From NCBI GenBank assembly GCA_002413265.1, contig DHWR01000139.1, forward strand, positions 1,212 through 35,790: DNA of 34,579 nt. The letters run 5' to 3'. Positions 23,403-31,293 of this stretch are shown one piece after another (the first letter of the stretch is position 1; every line of letters starts with the position of its first letter). The notes under the pieces were generated by a model. That model was not told where the DNA came from and made no database searches. It saw only the letters and a program-made list of their open reading frames with translations. The stretch is from Chloroflexi bacterium UBA5177. Its GTDB lineage: Bacteria > Chloroflexota > UBA5177. Position numbers and translations under genes: made by a program.

Positions 23403-24319
23403 ATTCGTGTGACGACCTCTACGAAAAGATCTTCAAGCGTTGGCGGGACGATCCGGCACTCGTACACGTCCACTCCCGCGGCGAGGAGCCGGCGCAAAAC
23501 GTCGGGCATCTCGCCTTCCGGCTCGAGAAGATGAAGCCACGCGCCAGCCTCGTTTGGAGTCCATCGCATGTTGAACTCTGTGAGAACCCGGCCCAGTACC
23601 TCCTGCCCCTGCCGGGCAGCGAGGTGAACGCGGGGCGCTGCCTGACGCCGCAGGTCTTCGATGCGTTCGTGGACGAGCACAGTACCCCGGCGAAGAATGA
23701 TCACGGTGTTGCACAGCTCTTCGGCTTCCGCCAAGTTGTGGGTGCTCATCAGCACCGTGCGACCCGCCATGGCAGCTTGCAGGAGACGCCTGGTATCCGC
23801 GGCCGCGAGCGGATCGAGGCCGACCGTCGGCTCATCGAGCAACAGCACGGAGGGTTCGCTTATAACGGCGGCGGCTACCAACAGCCGCCGCTGAAATCCC
23901 CCTGAAAGAGTCGACAGGGTCCGATCGATGTACTCTTCCAGGCCATAGGAAACAGCTGTCCGTTCGACGTCTCCCTTGCCGTAGAGGTCACGAACGAAGC
24001 TCAGATACTCGCGAACCGAGAGATCGGGATACATTCCGGGGCTCTGTGGAACTATGCCAATCTGGCGCTTCGCCTCGATGAGCCCTTTGCCGTGAACGTC
24101 AGCCCCTAATACACGGACGGTGCCTTCCGTCGCGGAGAGAGCGCCCTGAAGCAAACGAATTATGGTGGTCTTGCCTGCACCGTTGGGACCGAGCAGGCAA
24201 CAAAGCTCGCCCTTTCGTACCTCGAGTGTGACCTTGTCGAGGGCGCGCACGGGACCAGGGTAGAGCTTCGTGACGCCTTGTAGATCGATGGCTGCATCCG
24301 CGCCGGATGGGGCTGACAT
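23399..24319 (-). CDS. ABC transporter ATP-binding protein
   Basis: A 306-residue ABC ATPase of the DrrA/CcmA exporter type. Walker A GPNGAGKTT (about 44-52), signature LSGGFQRR (138-145), Walker B VLLLDEP (158-164), D-loop VGLDP and switch histidine in MSTHNLAEAEE are intact. The ATG at 24319 fits the family length; an earlier start at 24430 would overlap the ATP-grasp gene by 71 bases and add a non-homologous leader. The stop overlaps the permease start (ATGA). It begins 40 bases after the ATP-grasp gene on the same strand, so it may belong to that operon. It is similar in type, but not closely in sequence, to the ATPase at 134-1054. Confidence 0.93.
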   Translation of the reverse strand: MSAPSGADAAIDLQGVTKLYPGPVRALDKVTLEVRKGELCCLLGPNGAGKTTIIRLLQGALSATEGTVRVLGADVHGKGLIEAKRQIGIVPQSPGMYPDLSVREYLSFVRDLYGKGDVERTAVSYGLEEYIDRTLSTLSGGFQRRLLVAAAVISEPSVLLLDEPTVGLDPLAAADTRRLLQAAMAGRTVLMSTHNLAEAEELCNTVIILRRGTVLVHERIEDLRRQAAPRVHLAARQGQEVLGRVLTEFNMRWTPNEAGAWLHLLEPEGEMPDVLRRLLAAGVDVYECRIVPPTLEDLFVEVVTRI

Positions 24320-24359
24320 GGCCCAATGGTACCCCGGGGTTCGGCTCCTGGTTACGTCG

Positions 24360-25298
24360 CTATGCTCGCCCTGCGCGAAGCATCGCATGCCAGTTAGGCT
24401 CGGGTTCCGCTTTCCGCTCCCCCGTCGCATAACTGATCGCGAGATTCGCCATGTTCTCCACTACCCACTCGAAGTTGTCCGGTGTGATCGAATTCCGGTC
24501 CATGTCGGGCGCCGGGTTGAAGAAATCGATCGCGTACGGAATGCCGTCCCTGATCGCGAATTCAACGGTATTCATGTCGTATCCAAGTGCGCGATTGAGC
24601 GTGAGGCAGTCACCGTTTATTCGGTCGTGCAGCTCGGGGCTCAAGCCGGTATCGCCAGGTCGATATCGCTCGAAGTGGGATCGTGAGGGATCGTATTTCG
24701 AGATGAGCACGTGTTCCCGGCCTATGACGAAGCAGCGGCTGTAATTCTCGAACCGAATGAACTCCTGAACGATCATAGGAAGGACACCGCTCGTGTCGAA
24801 GGCGGCGATGAGCTCCTCCAGAGAATGAACGATGGTCACGTTCCTCCAGCCACCGCCGACCGCGGGCTTGATGACGGCAGGCATGCCGACGTACTCCGCG
24901 ATGCCTTCCCAGGGCATCGGGTATTCGAGATTGCGCAACGACTCCCGGATGATGTCGGCCTCGTATGTCTTGTTGGGAAGGATCACGGTCTTCGGTACGG
25001 CCACTCCCAGGCGCTCGGCCAACACGCACTCAATGAACTTGTCGTCGGCGCTGAACCAGAACGGGTTGTTAATCACCACGGCGCCGTCGGCAACCGCCTT
25101 TTTCAGGAATATCCGGTAGTAGGGAACCTCGTGAGACATGCGGTCCACGATGACCGCGTACGGAACTTCTTGGTCGAGGCGAGTTCCGCCAATCTTGACC
25201 ATTTCTGCGGTAATGCCGTCCACGGCCTTGTTGTTTACGCGGTCGATGAATTCTTGCGGGAATGTGTCTTCTCTGCCGACGAGGAGCCCGATCTTCAT
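24360..25298 (-). CDS. ATP-grasp ligase (D-Ala-D-Ala-ligase-like fold)
   Basis: A 312-residue ATP-grasp enzyme, a fold that joins a carboxylate to an amine through an acyl-phosphate. An N-terminal pre-ATP-grasp domain (MKIGLLVGREDTFPQEFIDR, NNPFWFSADDKF) is followed by the nucleotide-binding part (MPAVIKPAVGGGWRNVTIV) and the metal-binding end (VEFAIRDGIPYAIDFFNPAPDMD, with Asp and Asn ligands). It is not a Ddl proper; substrates are unknown. ATG 25298 follows GGTGGAG by seven bases and is preferred over the start at 25388. It is the fourth gene of the run that begins with the circularly permuted ATP-grasp at 28549, 29 bases after the esterase gene. Confidence 0.87.
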   Translation of the reverse strand: MKIGLLVGREDTFPQEFIDRVNNKAVDGITAEMVKIGGTRLDQEVPYAVIVDRMSHEVPYYRIFLKKAVADGAVVINNPFWFSADDKFIECVLAERLGVAVPKTVILPNKTYEADIIRESLRNLEYPMPWEGIAEYVGMPAVIKPAVGGGWRNVTIVHSLEELIAAFDTSGVLPMIVQEFIRFENYSRCFVIGREHVLISKYDPSRSHFERYRPGDTGLSPELHDRINGDCLTLNRALGYDMNTVEFAIRDGIPYAIDFFNPAPDMDRNSITPDNFEWVVENMANLAISYATGERKAEPEPNWHAMLRAGRA

Positions 25299-25327
25299 TT
25301 GCGCTCCACCTTCCCTGTCGCGTGCAG

Positions 25328-26041
25328 CTAGAGATATTTCACGATCATCTGTTGCCAGTATGGCCAGTCGTGCACCCAGCCGTCCCAAACGTCCAGCACG
25401 TTTGGGACGCTCTTATCCCACAGTACCCGCGATAGCTCTCGAGCCTCGAGCACGTGCGGGTCAGTCGATCCGGTTACGATGTTGAGCTCGATAGCTCTGA
25501 TCGCTTCGAGCTCCGGGCCTTCGGAGAGGCCAGGCACGAACGCAAGGGGATTGGTCAGGTATGAGTCGAAGTCGGAGTGTCCGTCCAAGAAGCTACTGTT
25601 CTCATACTTGCCGCTCAACGAAACTAGTTTTAGGACTTCGGATGGCTGGCGTAGGGCTAGCAGGGTGGCGTGAAAGGCACCTAGGCTACATCCTGTTGCG
25701 ATTATTCGGTGCTCTGGGCGTGCTCGAAGCCGATGCGTAAGCGGCAGGACCTCGGCCAGAAGATACCGTTCATATGCGAGATGGCGCGCGACTCGCTCAA
25801 AAGGGTGGGCGTGGAGGTTGTACCAGCTTTCCTGGTCGATACTGTCAACGCAAAACAGGCTGATCCATCCCTCATCGATCTTGCTCTCCAGCGCGCCCAC
25901 CATACCTCGGTCTTCGTATTCAAAGAACCTGCCCATGGACGTGGGAAAAACAAGTACGGGGGTTCCGGCGTGACCGAAGCTAAGGAGCTCCATGTCCCGA
26001 CCGAGGCTGTGACTGTACCAGCGATGGTATTCGCGGTTCAC
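25328..26041 (-). CDS. Esterase-like alpha/beta hydrolase
   Basis: A 237-residue protein with the nucleophile elbow ATGCSLGAFHA (S119), a candidate acid in the VTGSTDPH strand and a C-terminal His in GWVHDWPYW (H224), the layout of esterase-D/COG4947-type hydrolases. The N-terminus (WYSHSLGRDMELLSFGHAGTP) is also typical. The GTG start overlaps the TGA of the carboxylate-amine ligase gene by four bases (GTGA, 26038-26041), so the two are coupled. In context it may release, transfer or proof-read an acyl or amide intermediate made by the neighbouring ligases. This is inference; the substrate is not known. Confidence 0.87.
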   Translation of the reverse strand: MNREYHRWYSHSLGRDMELLSFGHAGTPVLVFPTSMGRFFEYEDRGMVGALESKIDEGWISLFCVDSIDQESWYNLHAHPFERVARHLAYERYLLAEVLPLTHRLRARPEHRIIATGCSLGAFHATLLALRQPSEVLKLVSLSGKYENSSFLDGHSDFDSYLTNPLAFVPGLSEGPELEAIRAIELNIVTGSTDPHVLEARELSRVLWDKSVPNVLDVWDGWVHDWPYWQQMIVKYL

Positions 26042-27162
26042 GTGGCCGCTGGATGAGTGACGGGAACTCCGCGCAGGGTTTCTTCAGCCAGGTAGTCAAC
26101 CACAGATTTCAGGTCACCGGTTTGCCGGTACACTTCCAGTTGACGGTCGGCGCCGGTCCCATTCTCGAGGATGTCGTATACCGTCTGAAGAGCCGCGCGA
26201 CTGCCGAGATCGTCCACTATGTCGTCGATGAATTCGAGCAACTCATGCGCTAGATCTCGCATGGGCACCTCGATGCCCTTGCCAAAGTCGATCAATTTGC
26301 CGTGGACACCAAAGCGCATGGCTCGCCATCGATTTTCCGCGAGGAGTGCCCGCTGATAGACGCGGAACCCGAGGTTACGAGAGCGGAGCCAGGAAAGCTT
26401 TGCCACCACGGCTTGGAAGAGCGCCGCCAAAGCGATCGTTTCGTCGAGTCTCGTGGGCATGTCGCACACACGAAACTCGAGAGTATTGAACTTCGGGTGC
26501 GGACGGATATCCCACCAAATCTTTTTCGGCTCGTCGATCGAATTCGTATTTATCAGTGTGTCGACGAAGCTTCGGTAATCATCCCACGAGGTGAATGCAT
26601 CAGGAATCCCGGATCGTGGCATCCTGCCCCAGATGACCGACCGATAAGACTTGATGCCGGTGTCACGCCCCTCCCAAAACGGAGAGTTTACCGAGAGCGC
26701 AAGGATGTGAGGCAGGAAGTAGCGAACTTCATTCATGAGCTCGATGGATCGGTCGCGGTCGTCGACCCCGACGTGCACGTGCAACCCGAAGACCGCGATT
26801 GAGCGCGCAATCTCCTGAAGTTGTTCGGTGAGCATGATGTAACGGTCGTCGTCGGTGACATCCATCTTCAACCAGTGGGCAAACGGATGTGTTCCGGCCG
26901 CCACCAATCGACAGTTCAGCCGTCCAACGATTTCGGCGAGAGTCCCGCGCAAGCGGACGACCTCTCCTCTCGCCTCGCTAACGTTCTCGCAAATCTCGGT
27001 TCCGACCTCCACCATTGCCTGAAACATCTCCTGCTTGAGCTGATCGTGAAGAAGCTCGCGTCCACTGGCCAGAACCTCGCTCACGGAGGACTGCAGGTCA
27101 CGCGTGACGGGGTCGACGATCTGAAATTCCTCTTCGATGCCGACGGTAAAGCGCGTCTGCAT
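26038..27162 (-). CDS. YbdK-type carboxylate-amine ligase (GCS2 family)
   Basis: A 374-residue ligase of the glutamate-cysteine ligase type 2 family. GIEEEFQIVD at 8-17 is the family's acidic metal-binding motif, and HVHVGVDDRDR, LALSVNSPFWEGRDTG, SYRSVIWGRMPRSG, WWDIRPHPKFNTLEFRVCDMP and NRWRAMRFG follow in the usual order. Members form an amide between an amino acid gamma-carboxylate and an amine; E. coli YbdK has weak glutamate-cysteine ligase activity, and the true substrate in clusters like this is unknown. The ATG is one base from the stop of the circularly permuted ATP-grasp gene, and its own stop overlaps the esterase start. Confidence 0.94.
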   Translation of the reverse strand: MQTRFTVGIEEEFQIVDPVTRDLQSSVSEVLASGRELLHDQLKQEMFQAMVEVGTEICENVSEARGEVVRLRGTLAEIVGRLNCRLVAAGTHPFAHWLKMDVTDDDRYIMLTEQLQEIARSIAVFGLHVHVGVDDRDRSIELMNEVRYFLPHILALSVNSPFWEGRDTGIKSYRSVIWGRMPRSGIPDAFTSWDDYRSFVDTLINTNSIDEPKKIWWDIRPHPKFNTLEFRVCDMPTRLDETIALAALFQAVVAKLSWLRSRNLGFRVYQRALLAENRWRAMRFGVHGKLIDFGKGIEVPMRDLAHELLEFIDDIVDDLGSRAALQTVYDILENGTGADRQLEVYRQTGDLKSVVDYLAEETLRGVPVTHPAAT

Positions 27163-27163
27163 C

Positions 27164-28549
27164 TTATGCGTCTCCTCGCCCCACCACGAAGGTCGGCGTG
27201 GTGCTTCCGGATCCGGCCGTCACGTTGAGCATGGGGCTCCCCGAGATACGTGTCAATATGCCGCCGAGACGGCCATCAAAGAGCAGTGGATCAGTATCCA
27301 CTATTAGTGGGACGATCTCCATGGAACCGTCGCGCATCACGGGGAATTCCGCCTCCGGCACCGTAACTCGCTCCTGCACAATAAAGTGCCGATCGACGGC
27401 GCCTTCGAGTGCCTGGCTCCATTCGGCCTCGGTGGAGTCCCATCCCAGAACTACTCCGCGTCCGCCATAGTCGTCGACGGGCTTGAGCGTGAACTTATCT
27501 TGGCCGGCAAGCAACAGCCTCAGCAAGTCTGTGCTCTCGCCTCGATAGGTCGTTTCGCCGCTAACCAGTCGCCGCGTCCAAGGTAGGGTGGTCACCACCA
27601 TCTCACGTTCTTCCTCACTCATGGTCAATCCGAGTGTCTGATCGCTGAGCAGAGCGAAGAGCCCCTTCTTGTGGAGCAGCTTCGAACGCGGGTTGTTGAT
27701 GAGACAGATGGCGCCATCCCGATATGCCCGAAGCAGTGGTGCGGCCTCGTGCTTACGTGCCAGCAGCTCGTGGAGTAAGACGCGCCGGTAGACGAGGTTA
27801 ATAGGGATTCCATTGTGTGCAAGCGTCCCATCCCGATACTCGAAGGACCTGGGATCGGCGATGAGAGTCGGGACGCCCTCGTGTATGAAGTACTCGGCGC
27901 ACAGCTCAAAGTCTCGCCGGGTTGCAACATCTTGCCAGTCCACGATGGCAATCGATGGGTCGCGTCCTCCCCAGGAGTGGAAGGCGCGAAGCAGACTCTC
28001 GAGAAGACACTTTCGGGCGTGAAATCGCTGCAGGTCGCCCGTCGTTGTCCAGGCTTTCATCACGGGCAGATCCAGAAAAATCTCGGAGAGGACATCGCAG
28101 TAGCCGATGCTCGCGGGACTCTCGGCGTTGTACTCGACGAACATGGGCGAATCGCCCACCATGAATGAGTCGAGACGAGAGGTGACGGTGTGGCCCTCGT
28201 ATCCAGGATCGATCGACCAGATCTCACGTTCGTCGTCGGACGCGGACACCAAATCAAGACGCGAATCCGACGCGAGAAGGTGGGTGCCCGCGCGCTCGAA
28301 TAGAGCGGCCAGAGTCGCGCTGACTCTGCGCAGGGCCTCGAGCCGTTGCTCGGAGAGGAAGCGCGGCCTCAAGACATTGCATAACAGCCGGTCGTTGAAC
28401 TTGAGTCCGTGATCTGTGTGCTTTCGGACGAGCTGTTCGTACGAGCGGGCCGCTAGGCCTGGGTCGCCCTGCAAGGCAGCATGATAGTTGGCTGCGATCT
28501 CGGCTTCCGCTCGATTGACGACGCTAGTGCGCTGAGTATCGGCCTGCAT
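27164..28549 (-). CDS. Circularly permuted ATP-grasp protein
   Basis: A 461-residue protein of the circularly permuted ATP-grasp class (type 2/DUF404-like). VEYNAESPASIGY (138-150), INNPRSKLLHKKGLFALLSD (284-303) and the ATP-binding KPVDDYGGRGVVLG (356-369) are its landmarks, with metal-ligand acids near EYNAE. Such proteins are predicted amidoligases, often encoded beside GCS2-type ligases. It is the first gene of a run ending in an ABC exporter. Upstream lies a 75-base gap to the divergent acetamidase gene with a possible minus-strand promoter. The last 30 residues (GSGSTTPTFVVGRGDA) are not conserved by eye. Confidence 0.9.
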   Translation of the reverse strand: MQADTQRTSVVNRAEAEIAANYHAALQGDPGLAARSYEQLVRKHTDHGLKFNDRLLCNVLRPRFLSEQRLEALRRVSATLAALFERAGTHLLASDSRLDLVSASDDEREIWSIDPGYEGHTVTSRLDSFMVGDSPMFVEYNAESPASIGYCDVLSEIFLDLPVMKAWTTTGDLQRFHARKCLLESLLRAFHSWGGRDPSIAIVDWQDVATRRDFELCAEYFIHEGVPTLIADPRSFEYRDGTLAHNGIPINLVYRRVLLHELLARKHEAAPLLRAYRDGAICLINNPRSKLLHKKGLFALLSDQTLGLTMSEEEREMVVTTLPWTRRLVSGETTYRGESTDLLRLLLAGQDKFTLKPVDDYGGRGVVLGWDSTEAEWSQALEGAVDRHFIVQERVTVPEAEFPVMRDGSMEIVPLIVDTDPLLFDGRLGGILTRISGSPMLNVTAGSGSTTPTFVVGRGDA

Positions 28550-28565
28550 TTGGGCTCTCTTACGC

Positions 28566-28593
28566 CGATTATGACATTACGAACGAGAGTCAA
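28566..28593 (-). promoter_or_regulatory. Possible promoter for the amidoligase operon
   Basis: On the minus strand TTGACT (28588-28593) precedes CATAAT (28568-28573) by 14 bases, or TAATCG (28566-28571) by 16. Both lie 15-25 bases before the ATG at 28549. The hexamers are fair but the spacing is poor, so it is tentative. Confidence 0.25.
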
Positions 28594-28624
28594 TCTGACT
28601 TCGGTGGCCTGATAGACTGCGCCA

Positions 28625-29563
28625 ATGACCACGCACGACCTACCGCTGGAGCGTCGAACGCTTCACGGCTGCTTCGGCTCAAACCTTTCCCCCGTGCTCG
28701 AAATCGACGATGGCGACACCATCATCTTTCATACCCTGGACGCCGGCTGGGGTGAGGAGGTGCGAAGGCGTGGCGGCACGGCTCTCGAGGTTGAGAAGGA
28801 CGGAGAGCGAGACAGCGGCCACGCATTGTGCGGACCCGTGCGAGTTCGGGGGGCCGAAGCAGGCGACATCCTCGAGGTACAGATTGGCCAGATCCGGCCC
28901 GGCCCGATTGGTTGGACCTGGGCCGGGCCGCGTCCGTGGATGGCGTACGACCTTCGCGTTCGCAAGGATGTCTCGATTGGCTGGGAGCTCGATGCGGACG
29001 CAGGAACGGCGACCGACATGGATGGTCTGGGCATTCAGTTGCGCCTCGCGCCTTTCATGGGAGTCATGGGCAACGCGCCAGACGAGGACGGCCCTCTTCC
29101 TACAGGACCTCCCAGAAGAGTCGGCGGGAACCTCGACTGCCGACTTCTCGTTTCGAGCTCGACGTTATGGCTTCCAATTGAAGTTGAGGGCGCGCTGTTT
29201 TCGGTTGGAGATGGCCACGCTCTGCAAGGAGATGGAGAGGCTTCAAACACCGCGATTGAGTGCGCAATGGAACGCGTCGAGCTGACGTTCAGCGTTAGAA
29301 AACATAAGGCGGTGGCCTTTCCGGAAGCGCAAACGCCGGCAGGGTATATCACTCTCGGTCTCGGCTATGACCTCGACACCGCCGCGGCGTCCGCGCTGGA
29401 CCAGATGGTTAGGCGCATCGAGGGAAAGTACGACCTCCCGAGATCCGAAGCGATGGCGCTGGCGAGTCTAGTCGTGCACCTGCACGTGACCCAGATCGCG
29501 AACGGAGTCCGCGGAGTTCATGCCATCCTCCCGGATGGCGCAATCAGCCGACTCGAAACCTGA
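28625..29563 (+). CDS. Acetamidase/formamidase family protein
   Basis: A 312-residue protein of the FmdA/AmdA family, which hydrolyses short amides to acid and ammonia. Typical features are SPVLEIDDGDTIIFHTLDA, GHALCGPVRVRGAEAGDILEVQI, APFMGVMGNAP, GGNLDCRLLVSSSTLWLPIEVEGALFSVGDGHALQGDGE and a final SLVVHLHVTQIANGV. The GDGHALQGDGE segment with its His is characteristic. There is no signal peptide, so it is cytoplasmic. It is divergent from the amidoligase run with only 75 bases between starts, which may mean shared regulation. Whether it acts on the product or a precursor of that pathway is a guess. Confidence 0.93.
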   Translation: MTTHDLPLERRTLHGCFGSNLSPVLEIDDGDTIIFHTLDAGWGEEVRRRGGTALEVEKDGERDSGHALCGPVRVRGAEAGDILEVQIGQIRPGPIGWTWAGPRPWMAYDLRVRKDVSIGWELDADAGTATDMDGLGIQLRLAPFMGVMGNAPDEDGPLPTGPPRRVGGNLDCRLLVSSSTLWLPIEVEGALFSVGDGHALQGDGEASNTAIECAMERVELTFSVRKHKAVAFPEAQTPAGYITLGLGYDLDTAAASALDQMVRRIEGKYDLPRSEAMALASLVVHLHVTQIANGVRGVHAILPDGAISRLET

Positions 29564-29630
29564 AGCGGGTGCTCACCGCGAGGAAATGCAAGACCGGAAG
29601 CTTTGGTGCCGGCAAACTGCCGCGGCTCCT

Positions 29631-31205
29631 CTAAGTGGACGGTGAGGTGAGCCCGTACATGTCTCCAAACTTTTCTTTTAGATAGGCGACGTACGGTTCG
29701 GTCTCGATCGGCCGGCCGGTAACCCGCTCTATCAGTTCGAGTGGCTCAAACTTTCTCCCGTGACGGTACACGTTGCTCGTCAACCATGTTCGAAGCGTGT
29801 CAAACTGGCCGCGCTCGACCTCATCAGGGATTTCAGGATGAGCTTGCAGCGCACAGTTGTAGAGCTGCAGCGACAGCATGGTTCCGAGGGCGTAGGTCGG
29901 GAAGTAGCCGAGCAACCCGCTGGACCAATGGATGTCCTGAAGGATGCCAAGTCGGTCGTTGGGAGGGGCAACTCCGAGGTACAGTTGATGCTTTTCCTTC
30001 CACACGTCGGGAGCCTCTTCCACCGAGATCGTGCCGTCGAGTAGGCCCATTTCCATTTCGAAGCGAAGCATCACGTGAAGGCTGTAGGTCACCTCGTCGG
30101 CCTCAACGCGAATGAGAGACGGGTCAACCTTGTTGATGGCTCGATAGAAAGCGTCGACGTCGACGTCGTGCAAAGCTTCGGGGAAGGTCTCCTGAAGCTG
30201 AGGATAGAAGTGCTGCCAGAAACGCCTGCTCCGACCGACGACGTTTTCCCAGAGACGTGATTGGCTCTCGTGAAGAGCGCTTGAGGCCCCCCTGCCAAGC
30301 AGTGTCCCCTCCAGGCCCTCTCCGATTCCCTGCTCGTACATTGCATGGCCGGACTCGTGCATCGTGCCGAAGAGCGATGGGCTGAGAAAGTCTCGTTCGA
30401 ACCGCGTGGTTATACGCACGTCGTCGCGGGAGAAGGACGTTTCGAAGGGATGTACCGCGCGGTCCAGTCTGCCCCTTGAGAAGTCGTAGCCGATCGCTGC
30501 GGCGACTATGACTCCGAACTTCTCTTGTTTGGCCTCGTCGAACGAGCGATGGACCGGCTCGTCGCTCACGCGGTCTGCTCTCTCGCCGATAGCCTGCACC
30601 AGAGGAATCAGCTCGCCCTTCAGTTTGTCGAAGATTTGTGCGACCTGGCTGGATCTAAATCCGGGCTCAAAGAGATCGAGCAACGCATCATAAGGCTTCT
30701 CCTGGTAACCGAGGTATTCCGCTCGCCGTCGGCTCAATTCCAGCGTTTTGGCAAGAAAGGGCGCGAATGTGGGGTAGTCATCCTCGAGCCGTGCCTGGAC
30801 CCAGATGTGATGTGACAGAGAAACATGTCTGGTCAGCTCGGCGACGAAATCAGCCGGCACCTTCTTGCTCCGGTCGAAGTCCCTTTGAGCCACTCGGAGC
30901 AAAGAGACATCGTCGCTTTCGTAAGGGAGATCTTGGATCTCTTCTCGAGCCGAGGAAAGCAGCTCATCTATGGCGTCGGCGGTGAACATCGTATGGGTGA
31001 GGTGACTGAGCGTCGAAAGCTGTTCAGCTCGGGCCCGAGAACCTCCAGCCGGCATTTTCGTTTCTTGATCCCAGGTAAGTACGGAAGCCGCTTTTTGAAG
31101 ATTTCGAATCTCCCGGAGCTTGCGGCTAAGCTCGTCGAATTTCTCCCCCAAATCGTCACCCTCACATCTATCGAAATTGGCGCCTTCCACTATAGTGAAC
31201 GCCAT
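29631..31205 (-). CDS. M32 family carboxypeptidase (carboxypeptidase Taq)
   Basis: A 524-residue zinc carboxypeptidase of family M32, an all-helical cytoplasmic enzyme that trims residues from peptide C-termini. The N-terminus reads KAASVLTWDQETKMP, a family hallmark, and the zinc motif is HESGH (about 283-287) in GTMHESGHAMYEQG, followed by the HESQSRLWEN segment with the third ligand and IRVEADEVTYSLH. Length fits the family. ATG 31205 is used; an upstream GTG at 31232 is in frame and equally open, and neither has a strong ribosome binding site. It is convergent with the acetamidase gene and divergent from a secreted-protein gene. Confidence 0.95.
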   Translation of the reverse strand: MAFTIVEGANFDRCEGDDLGEKFDELSRKLREIRNLQKAASVLTWDQETKMPAGGSRARAEQLSTLSHLTHTMFTADAIDELLSSAREEIQDLPYESDDVSLLRVAQRDFDRSKKVPADFVAELTRHVSLSHHIWVQARLEDDYPTFAPFLAKTLELSRRRAEYLGYQEKPYDALLDLFEPGFRSSQVAQIFDKLKGELIPLVQAIGERADRVSDEPVHRSFDEAKQEKFGVIVAAAIGYDFSRGRLDRAVHPFETSFSRDDVRITTRFERDFLSPSLFGTMHESGHAMYEQGIGEGLEGTLLGRGASSALHESQSRLWENVVGRSRRFWQHFYPQLQETFPEALHDVDVDAFYRAINKVDPSLIRVEADEVTYSLHVMLRFEMEMGLLDGTISVEEAPDVWKEKHQLYLGVAPPNDRLGILQDIHWSSGLLGYFPTYALGTMLSLQLYNCALQAHPEIPDEVERGQFDTLRTWLTSNVYRHGRKFEPLELIERVTGRPIETEPYVAYLKEKFGDMYGLTSPST

Positions 31206-31242
31206 GCTTAGACGTTCAGAAGAGCGAGGCACGCCGCCAGGC

Positions 31243-31287
31243 GCCTCATGTAACCTTATGCCTGAAACTTTTCTTCGGTCATGAGGC
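31243..31287. repeat. Inverted repeat GCCTCATG / CATGAGGC around a start region
   Basis: Perfect 8-base arms at 31243-31250 and 31280-31287, 29 bases apart, lie between divergent genes. The right arm contains GAGG, the ribosome binding site of the TTG-start gene at 31294. It could be an operator, or in the mRNA a stem that hides the site. Confidence 0.4.
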
Positions 31288-31293
31288 TTTCAC

